NCBI RefSeq assembly: GCF_000738175.1
Contig: NZ_JFCH01000007.1
Span: 1-64,000 of the forward strand
DNA: 64,000 nt
Source of the DNA: Corynebacterium jeikeium
Lineage (GTDB): Bacteria > Actinomycetota > Actinomycetes > Mycobacteriales > Mycobacteriaceae
Direction: 5' to 3'
Shown: piece by piece, positions 36,212-43,828 of the stretch
How positions within the stretch are numbered: the first letter of the stretch is position 1
Layout of the letters: each line of letters begins with the position of its first letter
Program-made: the position numbers and the translations under genes
Notes under the pieces: model-generated
What the model saw: the letters and a program-made list of their open reading frames with translations, nothing else
Database searches by the model: none
Told to the model about the DNA's origin: nothing

Positions 36212-36471
36212 TCTGCACTTTCGGGGGTGGGGTGGGCTCCTAGATTGCTATCGATGGGGCCGCAGTGAGGAAAGTGAGAAAAGAGAGTTATGTGACTAGG
36301 TGGCTCTAAGGGTGTGTTGAGGGAGCTTTAGGGATGTAGCGTTTTGCGAAAGGGATTCGTTCATTACGTTGAGTGGGATGGTAAAGGTTTGATAACGTAC
36401 ACGCATCCTGTGTTTCGAGATGAGCCTTCGGCGCGTCTCTCGTCAGAACGTTTCAAGACATTTAGGACTAC
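36212..36471 (+). promoter_or_regulatory. Gene-free region holding the mycolyltransferase promoter; aftB position
   Basis: No ORF with family features was seen here. A candidate promoter is TTGAGT (36369-36374) and GATAAC (36391-36396) with a 16-bp spacer, giving a leader of about 70 nt and a weak TTAGGA ribosome site. The upstream 150 bp hold nothing I recognise. Confidence 0.4.
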
Positions 36472-37485
36472 ATGAACACGACTAAGAAGACCAAGGGTTT
36501 GGGCTCTAAGCTCACTGCATTCCTGGTAGCTATTGCCACTGCGCTGGGCATGGCCGTTGTCACTGCACCCACCGCTGCTGCTGACAACCGTGGCCACCTG
36601 CGTCCGGGCTGCCACTGGAGCAAGCACAAGTACTACCTGCAGAACTGCTGGGTTTACTCCCCGGCGATGGGTCAGAAGATCCAGGTGCAGATCAAGCCAT
36701 CTTCCCGTGGCGGTAACGCTGGCGTTTACATGCTGGACGGTCTGCGCGCACGCCAGGACTGGAATGCGTGGGTCTGGTCGGGCAACGCTGTGAAGAAGTT
36801 CGTCAACGACGATGTGACCCTGGTCATGCCGGTCGGCGGCCAGGCTCAGTTCTACACGGACTGGATGGGCCCGTACGGCGGTAAGGGTGGCCCGAAGAAG
36901 CCGCGTTGGGAGACCTTCCTGACTCGCGAGCTGCCGGGCTACCTGCAGCGCAACTTCGGCGTGAGCCCGACCCGCAACTCCATCGTTGGTCTTTCCATGG
37001 GTGGCACTGCTGCAATGAACCTGGCTGCATGGCACCGCAACCAGTTCAAGCAGGCAACCTCCCTGTCCGGTTACCTGAACCCGACTTGGCCTGGTATGTA
37101 CGCCGGAATCCAGTACGCGATGTCCGACGCTGACAAGGGTGCGAACATCTGGGACATGTGGGGCAGCCCGGTCGACCCGCGCCGCTTCCGCAATGACCCG
37201 ACTGTTCAGGCCGGCCGCTTCCGCGGTATGCCGCTGTACCTGGCCGCCTCCGGTGGTGTGCCGTCCCGTGGTGAAAAGTTCCTGGATAACCCGCGGGGTG
37301 TTGCTGCTGGCATCGGCCTGGAGTGGATGGCACGTACTTCCACCGCAAAGTTCGAGATGGCCGCCCGCGCAGCTGGCGCTCGCCCGGTTGTGAGCTACCC
37401 GATCAACGGCCTGCACGCATGGCCGTACTGGGATGCGGAGCTGAATAAGGCTCGTCCGCACATTCTGCGTGCACTGGGTGCCTAA
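36472..37485 (+). CDS. Secreted mycolyltransferase (antigen 85 family)
   Basis: The 337-aa precursor has a signal peptide (cleavage near TAAA-DN, residue 38). The alpha/beta-hydrolase domain has nucleophile Ser175 in GLSMGG and catalytic His315 in GLHAWPYW. It transfers corynomycolate between trehalose esters and to arabinogalactan in the envelope. It has no C-terminal LGFP region, so it is the short Cmt/MytB-like form, corresponding to cmt2 at this locus. It is monocistronic with a good terminator. Confidence 0.93.
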   Translation: MNTTKKTKGLGSKLTAFLVAIATALGMAVVTAPTAAADNRGHLRPGCHWSKHKYYLQNCWVYSPAMGQKIQVQIKPSSRGGNAGVYMLDGLRARQDWNAWVWSGNAVKKFVNDDVTLVMPVGGQAQFYTDWMGPYGGKGGPKKPRWETFLTRELPGYLQRNFGVSPTRNSIVGLSMGGTAAMNLAAWHRNQFKQATSLSGYLNPTWPGMYAGIQYAMSDADKGANIWDMWGSPVDPRRFRNDPTVQAGRFRGMPLYLAASGGVPSRGEKFLDNPRGVAAGIGLEWMARTSTAKFEMAARAAGARPVVSYPINGLHAWPYWDAELNKARPHILRALGA

Positions 37486-37518
37486 ACTTAGGTCGTTCTA
37501 GCGATCTCCTAAACTCTT

Positions 37519-37560
37519 AAAGCCACTGCCCTAGGTACTGCCTGGGGCGGTGGCTTTTTG
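37519..37560 (+). terminator. Rho-independent terminator after the short mycolyltransferase
   Basis: AAAGCCACTGCCC pairs with GGGCGGTGGCTTTTT. Confidence 0.85.
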
Positions 37561-37661
37561 CTTGCCTGAGGGTTGACGCTGCGCGTGAGGGGGGTGGGGT
37601 TGAAGGCTGGGGTGCGGATGGCGCTGGTGGGGGATTGACGCTTAATGGCGAATGAAGTGTG

Positions 37662-37685
37662 GGGGCGTCAATAAGAAAGAACATC
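37662..37685 (+). repeat. Dispersed GGCGTCA element (best-match copy)
   Basis: Core at 37664-37670 with arm ATAAGAAAGAACA, intergenic, upstream of cop1. Confidence 0.75.
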
Positions 37686-37902
37686 AAGAGTCACATAAGC
37701 AACACTGGCAACATGGTAGGCTAACCCTCAAGTAAAACTTTAAATGTTCCGCGTGTTGTCCATGTGAAAGCGCTTTTGCTTGCCATAATTGCTCACGTGC
37801 TAGAAGCGCACCTGCGATAAAAGCTCGAAAAGCTTGAGAAGATCCAGGTCGTGATAGACGCAAACGTGAATACAGAATGGCCTAATGAAGCGCCCGGTGG
37901 TG

Positions 37903-37930
37903 TTCGAAGCAGGAGGGGAACCTGCTTCGA
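37903..37930 (+). promoter_or_regulatory. Stem-loop in the cop1 leader
   Basis: TTCGAAGCAGG pairs with CCTGCTTCGA; the loop contains AGGGGA. It lies 65 bp before the start and could stabilise the mRNA or regulate translation. Confidence 0.5.
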
Positions 37931-37995
37931 GGCAACCAGACCACAGCAGCTAAAGCCACCAAAGCTACTAAAACAACCAAAAAGCAACAGAAAGA

Positions 37996-39966
37996 ATGAA
38001 GACTATGCGCCTTGCAGCGAACCTCTCCCGTCGCACTCGCTCCGCCCGCAGCCCCCGCCGTATGGGCTCGGCAATCCTGGCCCTGCCGCTTTCCGTTGCG
38101 CTGGCAATGCCAATGATGCCGGCTGCCACCGCGCAGAGCTCCCTCGGCGGCTCCATGGGCCCGGGCTCCGGCACCAGCTACCTGGATCCGGACAGCATTC
38201 CGAAGCGCACCCCACGCCAGGTCACCGAACAGCACCTGGAAGGCCTGCCGGAGGGCGTAAGCGTGGACCGCGTTGAGTGGATCACCGAGCGCTGGGCCAA
38301 CGTCTTCATCAACTCCGCTGCCATGCCAGACAAGCCCATCAAGGTGCAGATCCTGCTGGCACGTGACTGGTACTCTCAGCCCGACCGCAAGTTCCCGACC
38401 GTATGGGCCCTGGATGGCCTGCGCGCCCGTGAGGACGAGTCCGGCTGGACCCTGTCCACCAACATTGCCAACCAGTACGCCGACCGCAACGTCAACGTGA
38501 TTCTGCCCGTCGGCGGCGAGTCTTCCTTCTACACGGACTGGCAGCAGCCGGAAAACGGCAAGCACTACAAGTGGGAGACCTTCCTGACTAAGGAGCTGCC
38601 TTCCGTGCTGCGCGAGGGCTGGCGCGCCAACGAAGATCGCGCCATCACCGGCCTGTCCATGGGCGGCACCGCCGCAATGAACCTGGCCGAGCGCTTCCCG
38701 GACATGTGGAAGTTCGTCGGCTCCTTCTCCGGCTACCTGGACACGACCTCCTACGGCATGCCGGAAGCCATCGCCTACGCCACCAATGACGGTAATGGCT
38801 ACGACGCGAAGAAGATGTGGGGCGAGTTCGGCTCCCAGGACTGGATCGACCACGACCCGAAGCTGGGTGTGGATGCGCTGAAGGACATGACCGTCTACGT
38901 CTCCGCGGGTAACGGCAACGCTGGCAAGTACGACAAGCCGGGCACCATTCCGGGCATGCCCGACAACATGGCCGGCTTCGGCCTGGAGGTCATGTCCCGC
39001 ATGACCACCGAGACTTTCGTCAAGTACGCAAAGAAGGCCGGCGTGAAACCGATCACGGCCTTCCGTCCGTCCGGTACCCACGACTGGCCGTACTGGCAGT
39101 ACGAGATGATCCAGGCATGGCCGCACATTGCGGACGCTCTGGGCATCCCGGAAGCTGACCGCGGCGCGAAGTGCAAGATTGGCGGTGCCATCGCGGAGAA
39201 CATGAAGAACGCCCCGGAGACCCTGGGCGCCTGCATCTCCAACGAGTACGACGCCAAGGACGGCGGCAAGGTTCAGGACTTCCGCGGTGGCCGTGCCTAC
39301 TGGTCCCCGAAGACCGGCGCCCACTTCGTATGGGGCCGCATCGGCGCCCACTACGCCTCCATGAACGGTCCGGACTCCTGGTTGGGCTACCCGACCTCCG
39401 AGGAGCACGTCATCTCCAACGGTCGCGGCCGCTACACCACCTTCGAGAACGGCGCGATCTACTGGACCCACGAGACCGGTGCCCACGCTGTGCCGAAGGA
39501 CTTCATGGATGAGTGGGGCAAGACCGGCTGGGAGAACGGCCCGCTGGGCTACCCGATCTCCGAGCTGGAGAAGGTCGGCGATAGCTACATGCAGAAGTAC
39601 CAGAACGGCGTGATCATCCGCGACAAGGACAACAAGACCAACTACGTCCAGGGCAAGATCGCCGAGAAGTACCTGCAGCTGGGTGGCGTGACCTCTAAGC
39701 TGGGCAACCCGAAGAGCGGCGAGAAGGCCATCAAGGGTGGCCGCTTCTCCGAGTTCGAGCACGGCAACATCTACTGGTCCCCGTCCACCGGCGCACACGT
39801 GATTTACTACGGAAACGTGTTTGACGAATGGGGTAAGCGTGGCTGGGAGCAGGGCAAGCTCGGCTACCCGATCAGCGACCACGAGGACATCCCGGAGGGC
39901 GGAACTCGGATCAAGTTCCAGCACGGCGAGATCCGCGAGGTCAACGGACGCGTTGAGGTGCTCTAA
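37996..39966 (+). CDS. cop1: PS1/Cop1-type mycolyltransferase with C-terminal LGFP repeats
   Basis: The 656-aa secreted protein has a long basic signal region (cleavage near ATAQS, about residue 47). The mycolyltransferase domain follows to about residue 380 (GLSMGG nucleophile, HDWPYW histidine). A C-terminal region carries four LGFP-type repeats: LGYPTSEE, LGYPISELE, LGNPKSGE and LGYPISDHE. LGFP repeats are thought to tie PS1 to the arabinogalactan layer. It is the major mycolyltransferase of corynebacteria (Csp1/MytA). It is followed 2 nt later by a lipoprotein gene. Confidence 0.95.
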   Translation: MKTMRLAANLSRRTRSARSPRRMGSAILALPLSVALAMPMMPAATAQSSLGGSMGPGSGTSYLDPDSIPKRTPRQVTEQHLEGLPEGVSVDRVEWITERWANVFINSAAMPDKPIKVQILLARDWYSQPDRKFPTVWALDGLRAREDESGWTLSTNIANQYADRNVNVILPVGGESSFYTDWQQPENGKHYKWETFLTKELPSVLREGWRANEDRAITGLSMGGTAAMNLAERFPDMWKFVGSFSGYLDTTSYGMPEAIAYATNDGNGYDAKKMWGEFGSQDWIDHDPKLGVDALKDMTVYVSAGNGNAGKYDKPGTIPGMPDNMAGFGLEVMSRMTTETFVKYAKKAGVKPITAFRPSGTHDWPYWQYEMIQAWPHIADALGIPEADRGAKCKIGGAIAENMKNAPETLGACISNEYDAKDGGKVQDFRGGRAYWSPKTGAHFVWGRIGAHYASMNGPDSWLGYPTSEEHVISNGRGRYTTFENGAIYWTHETGAHAVPKDFMDEWGKTGWENGPLGYPISELEKVGDSYMQKYQNGVIIRDKDNKTNYVQGKIAEKYLQLGGVTSKLGNPKSGEKAIKGGRFSEFEHGNIYWSPSTGAHVIYYGNVFDEWGKRGWEQGKLGYPISDHEDIPEGGTRIKFQHGEIREVNGRVEVL

Positions 39967-39968
39967 CT

Positions 39969-40568
39969 GTGGGCGTCACAAAGAATAGGCAGTTTCGTGT
40001 GGCCGCCGGTGCCGCGTGTGCGGCGCTACTGTCGCTGGCCACGCTGACGGCGTGCGGCGGCGATGAGACGGTCGACAATTCGGCGGAGTCCACGACGGTA
40101 CCTTCAGTGACGGAGTCCGCGACCGAGACTGAGAAGTCCGACGGCGACGACAAGGACGGCAAGGACGCTAAGGACGACAAGGACAGCGACTCTGGTTCTT
40201 CGGAAAGTAATGACGCCCCAGAACCCGCCGGTGACCGTGGTGGCGCCCCGGCACAGGATGGCGCCGTGGACGAGGTCGACGACATTCCATCCGGTGCGCA
40301 GCGCAGCGATGAGGACAAGGATTTCCTGAAGCGCCTGAAAGATAGTGGCATCGACCTGGCGAAGGCCAACGACGCAGCGGAGATCGGTGGTCTGGAAGAT
40401 CAGCTCATCGCCGCTGGTCACGCCCACTGCACCGCCGAGGGTGGCGGACAGGCCGATGTGTACACCCCGTTGGCTGCGGGACAGCTGGAGGCCAACGGCG
40501 TGATCGACGGCGATCCGAAGAAGGCCGAAGACGCTATTCGCAAGGCCGCGAAATCCGCGTATTGTTAG
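39969..40568 (+). CDS. Acidic lipoprotein with DUF732-like C-terminus
   Basis: The 199-aa precursor (GTG start 2 nt after the cop1 stop) has a short signal peptide and a lipobox LATLTAC. A highly acidic Asp/Lys/Ser linker covers about residues 45-105. A C-terminal domain (DKDFLKRLKDSGID..., ending SAYC) has the two-cysteine layout of DUF732. A secreted protein gene occurs at this position in other corynebacteria. Its first codons (MGVTKNRQ) are encoded by a dispersed GGCGTCA element. Confidence 0.8.
   Translation: MGVTKNRQFRVAAGAACAALLSLATLTACGGDETVDNSAESTTVPSVTESATETEKSDGDDKDGKDAKDDKDSDSGSSESNDAPEPAGDRGGAPAQDGAVDEVDDIPSGAQRSDEDKDFLKRLKDSGIDLAKANDAAEIGGLEDQLIAAGHAHCTAEGGGQADVYTPLAAGQLEANGVIDGDPKKAEDAIRKAAKSAYC
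39971..39993 (+). repeat. Dispersed GGCGTCA element overlapping a start codon
   Basis: Core at 39972-39978, arm CAAAGAATAGGCAG. It encodes the N-terminus of the lipoprotein, whose GTG overlaps the element's left edge. Confidence 0.65.
40195..40217 (-). repeat. Dispersed GGCGTCA element
   Basis: Minus-strand core 40217-40211, arm TTACTTTCCGAAG, in the low-complexity linker region of the lipoprotein gene. Confidence 0.45.
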
Positions 40569-40586
40569 TGGTCACTCGTTTCCCAT

Positions 40587-40627
40587 AACCAGGTTGTCCG
40601 CCATTGGTGGCGAGGACAGCCTGGTTT
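40587..40627 (+). terminator. Terminator after the DUF732-like gene
   Basis: AACCAGGTTGTCC pairs with GGACAGCCTGGTTTT, followed by GCTTT. Confidence 0.8.
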
Positions 40628-40630
40628 TGC

Positions 40631-40661
40631 TTTAGAAGCTCTACAAGTTTTAGAAGCTCTA
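40631..40661 (+). promoter_or_regulatory. 13-bp direct repeat, candidate operator of the mycolate operon
   Basis: TTTAGAAGCTCTA occurs at 40631-40643 and 40649-40661 (18-bp period), and a related TCTAGAA follows. It is directly upstream of the culp6-fadD32-pks13-accD run. Confidence 0.6.
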
Positions 40662-40692
40662 GAACCCCTAGAGGAAGGTCTAGAAAGAAGCT

Positions 40693-41625
40693 ATGAAGAA
40701 AGTTTTGACCATCCTGGCAGTGCTGGTCCTGCTTGCGCTCATTGTCGTGGGCGTGGGCAATTGGCTGCTCACCGACGACGATGTTGATGGTCCGGGGCCG
40801 GGCAAGCCCACCTCTCCGCCCGCCCCGGAGGCACAGAACCCGCCCGGGTGCGTGGATGTAGAGGTGCTGGCCGCGCCGGGCACGTGGGAATCCAGGGCCG
40901 ACGACGATCCGCTGGCACCGCACGCCAACCCTCACTCGCTGTTGCTGAACGTCACTCGCCCGCTGGCCGACGAGTTTTCTCCGGACAAGGTGAAGGTGTG
41001 GACCCTGCCGTACACCGCGCAGTTCCGCAACATGAACGCGAAGCACGAGATGAGCTATGACGACTCCCGCAACCAGGGCTTCGAGCGGATGAAGGAGGAG
41101 CTGCGGGCGACGCACGAGAAGTGCCCAGCAACGTCCTTCATCCTGACCGGCTTTAGCCAGGGCGCAGTGATCACCGGCGACCTGGCGGGAGAAATCGGCA
41201 ATGGGCGCGGCCCCGTGCCCGCCGACCGGGTGCTGGGAGTATCGCTGATCGCTGACGGTAGGCAGGAGCTGGACAAGGGCAAGCTCATTGGTGCGCAGGG
41301 CATCCGCGGCACCGGAGCGGAGATCGCGCTAAACCCGGTCAGTGGGCTGATTCAGACGATCGTGCCGGGCGCTACGATGCGCGGCCCGCGCCCGGATGGG
41401 TTCGGCGAACTGAACGATCGGGTGAATAACTACTGCGCCCCTGCGGATCTTATTTGTGACGCCCCAGCGGATCTGGGCAACGCTCTTGTGCGAGCCAAGG
41501 ACCTGGTGGCCGCTAACGCTGTGCATGCGGAATATGCGACAAACGGGAAGGTCGTGGAGGGTCAGACCGTTCCGGAGTACATCGTTGGATGGGCGCGGGA
41601 TCTGATTAACGAGCGAGTGCAGTAG
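40693..41625 (+). CDS. Culp6-like cutinase-family esterase of the mycolate locus
   Basis: The 310-aa protein has an N-terminal membrane anchor (residues 1-26) and a Pro-rich linker. Its cutinase domain has nucleophile motif GFSQGA, Asp in DLICDAP, and a late His (VHAEYATN). Position before fadD32 matches Rv3802c, a phospholipase/thioesterase needed for mycolate synthesis. The two cysteines of the fold (GCVDVEV, EKCPATSF) are kept. GAGGAAGG upstream of the ATG is somewhat distant. Confidence 0.9.
   Translation: MKKVLTILAVLVLLALIVVGVGNWLLTDDDVDGPGPGKPTSPPAPEAQNPPGCVDVEVLAAPGTWESRADDDPLAPHANPHSLLLNVTRPLADEFSPDKVKVWTLPYTAQFRNMNAKHEMSYDDSRNQGFERMKEELRATHEKCPATSFILTGFSQGAVITGDLAGEIGNGRGPVPADRVLGVSLIADGRQELDKGKLIGAQGIRGTGAEIALNPVSGLIQTIVPGATMRGPRPDGFGELNDRVNNYCAPADLICDAPADLGNALVRAKDLVAANAVHAEYATNGKVVEGQTVPEYIVGWARDLINERVQ
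41445..41463 (-). repeat. Dispersed GGCGTCA element in coding DNA
   Basis: Minus-strand core 41463-41457, arm CAAATAAGATCC, in the culp6-like gene close to the active-site Asp codon. Confidence 0.5.
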
Positions 41626-41841
41626 CCGCTCGCCGTTTCGGCGGGCCCATGCGTGCCGATGTGCCGGAGCTGGGGGCACACGGCACACGGGAATGCGAAA
41701 TTGCCGGGTAACAGGAGCGGTGCCCGGTACGATGTGTTTCACAAGTGAAACTAAATGTTTATGGCGTTAGAGCTATGGCGCTGGAGCTAGGTAGCTAACC
41801 CGATACCGTTTGAACCGAGTGGATAAGTAGAGGAGACCCGC

Positions 41842-43731
41842 GTGGACATCACTGCAGCAATGGGCCAGTTTTACGACGAGCAGGGCGACATCAACGTCCC
41901 CGACCAGCTCACCCTTTCCGGCATGTGCGAGATGCTTTACACCATGGCGCAGATGGAGGGCACTGTAGATAACGTGCTGATCCGCCACTGGGACTTCAGC
42001 GAGTCCCGCGAGGGCACGGTGCATGAGATCACCCGCGCGCAGGTAAACACCCGCATCAAGGCCGTGTGTGTCCGCCTGCAGCAGATCGCCAAGCCCGGCG
42101 ACCGCGTGGCCATCCTGGCCAACAACTCCCCGGAGTACATGTACGCCTTCCTGGGCGCGATGTATGCCCGCATGGTGCCCGTGCCGCTGTATGACCCGAA
42201 CGAGCCGGGCCACACCGGCCACCTGACTGCCGTGCTGGGTTCCTCCGAGCCGACGGTGGTGCTGACGAATAAGCGCTCCGCCACGGCCGTGCGCAAGCAC
42301 TTCGCCTCCACGCCCACCACCGAGCGCCCCCGCGTGCTGACGGTGGATGCGCTGCCGGATGCGCTGGCCGACGACTGGCAGAACCCCATGGCTGCCATCA
42401 TGGCGGACCCATCGCTGGCGCCGAAGTCCAGCGAGGAGGCGTTCCTGCAGTACACCTCCGGCTCCACGCGCACCCCGGCAGGCGTGGTGCTAACCCACAA
42501 GTCGATCGTCACCAACGTGCTACAGATCTTCAAGGCAGCGAACCTGCAGACTCCGCTGCGCCTGAGCACCTGGCTGCCGCTACACCACGACATGGGCGTG
42601 ATCCTGTCCGCCTTCGTGATCATCTTGGGCCTGCCTTTCGACCTGATGTCCCCGCGTGACTTCATCCAGGACCCGACCCGCTGGGTCCGTCAGTTGAACC
42701 GCCAGAGCGAGGAAGAGAACGTCTACACCGTCGTGCCTAACTTCGCCCTGGAGCTGGCCGTGCGCTACGCCGACCCGGCGAAGGTCGCGGAGCTGGCCGA
42801 CCTGGACCTGTCCGCCATCGACGGCATCATCAACGGTTCCGAGCCGGTCCACCACAGCTCCGTGCAGAAGTTCCTGGATACCTTCGGCCCCTATGGCTTC
42901 AAGAAGGAGGCCATGCGTCCGTCCTACGGCTTGGCCGAGGCCACGTTGATCGTCACCACCCCGCAGACCGACGAGCGCCCGCTGACGAAGTGGTTCAAGC
43001 GCGAGGAGCTGTCCGACGGCACCGCCGTGGAAGGCAGCACGGACGACGCAGACAGCCTCTCCCTGGTCTCCCTGGGTCAGGTGTGCGAGCCGCAGACCAT
43101 CGCAATCATCGACCCGGAGACTGGTAAGGAGCTGACCGACGGCAACGTCGGCGAGATCTGGGTCCACGGCGACAACATGGCCGCGGGCTACCTGAACCGT
43201 CCAGAGGAGACCCAGGAGACGTTCCGCAACTCCCTGCCGACCGCCAACCGCTTGGATTCCGATAGTCGTGCGGGCGACGCTCCGGAGGATAACTGGATGC
43301 GCACCGGTGACCTGGCCGTCATCGTGGATGGTCACCTGTTCATCACCGGACGCCTGAAGGACCTCATCATCGTCGCCGGCCGTAACCACTACCCGCAGGA
43401 CATTGAGGCTACTGCCGATGAGGCGACTGAGCAGACCGCGCCGGCCGTCATCGCCGCCTTCGCAGTGGAGGCCGGTGGTTCCGCAAGCGGTGCCGCCGAC
43501 GGCGAGTCCGTCGAAGGTCTCATCATTGTCGCCGAGCGCGATCCGGACGCCAGCGAGGACGGGGACGCGGAGGCAATCGAGGCCATGCGCGCGGCCGTCA
43601 CCGCTACCCACGGCGTGCAGCCTTCCGATGTGCGCATCATCGCACCGGGCACCCTGCCTCGTTCCTCCGCCAACAAGATCGCCCGCCGCGTGGCCGCGAA
43701 GGCGTATCTGGAGGGCACGCTGGGCGCTTAA
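41842..43731 (+). CDS. fadD32: Fatty acyl-AMP ligase FadD32
   Basis: The 629-aa adenylating enzyme activates the meromycolate-equivalent fatty acid and loads it on the N-terminal carrier domain of Pks13. The ATP-binding motif is YTSGSTRTPAGVVLTH; other motifs are PSYGLAEATL, GEIWVHGDNMAAGYLNRP, WMRTGDLAV and GRLKDLIIVAGRNHYPQDIE. The gap-filling insertion near SLGQVCEPQTIAII marks AMP ligases. A GTG start follows AGAGGAGA. Order and spacing to pks13 are conserved. Confidence 0.96.
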   Translation: MDITAAMGQFYDEQGDINVPDQLTLSGMCEMLYTMAQMEGTVDNVLIRHWDFSESREGTVHEITRAQVNTRIKAVCVRLQQIAKPGDRVAILANNSPEYMYAFLGAMYARMVPVPLYDPNEPGHTGHLTAVLGSSEPTVVLTNKRSATAVRKHFASTPTTERPRVLTVDALPDALADDWQNPMAAIMADPSLAPKSSEEAFLQYTSGSTRTPAGVVLTHKSIVTNVLQIFKAANLQTPLRLSTWLPLHHDMGVILSAFVIILGLPFDLMSPRDFIQDPTRWVRQLNRQSEEENVYTVVPNFALELAVRYADPAKVAELADLDLSAIDGIINGSEPVHHSSVQKFLDTFGPYGFKKEAMRPSYGLAEATLIVTTPQTDERPLTKWFKREELSDGTAVEGSTDDADSLSLVSLGQVCEPQTIAIIDPETGKELTDGNVGEIWVHGDNMAAGYLNRPEETQETFRNSLPTANRLDSDSRAGDAPEDNWMRTGDLAVIVDGHLFITGRLKDLIIVAGRNHYPQDIEATADEATEQTAPAVIAAFAVEAGGSASGAADGESVEGLIIVAERDPDASEDGDAEAIEAMRAAVTATHGVQPSDVRIIAPGTLPRSSANKIARRVAAKAYLEGTLGA

Positions 43732-43828
43732 TCCATAAAGCGACCTCGGCGCGTTAAAATATAGCGCTACGGTGACTCACTCACGCCTTGCATAAGGCAT
43801 TCCGGCACGAAAGGAAACGCGACCTTCC

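Larger units (their letters stand above)
37561..37995 (+). promoter_or_regulatory. Long upstream region of cop1
   Basis: About 435 bp without a supported gene. It holds a dispersed element (37662-37685), a CATAAT -10-like box near 37782, and a hairpin at 37903-37930. Beyond that nothing is recognised. An apparent ORF starting at 37851 runs into cop1 in another frame and is judged a shadow. Confidence 0.5.

Noticed and set aside
37851..38276. A 141-codon ORF overlapping the start of cop1.
   Set aside because: It runs through the cop1 leader hairpin and signal-peptide region in another frame and has no family features.
37882..39924. A 680-codon open frame antisense to cop1.
   Set aside because: It mirrors the codon bias of cop1, is rich in Leu/Val/Gly/His as expected for a shadow of GC-rich coding DNA, and shows no domain.
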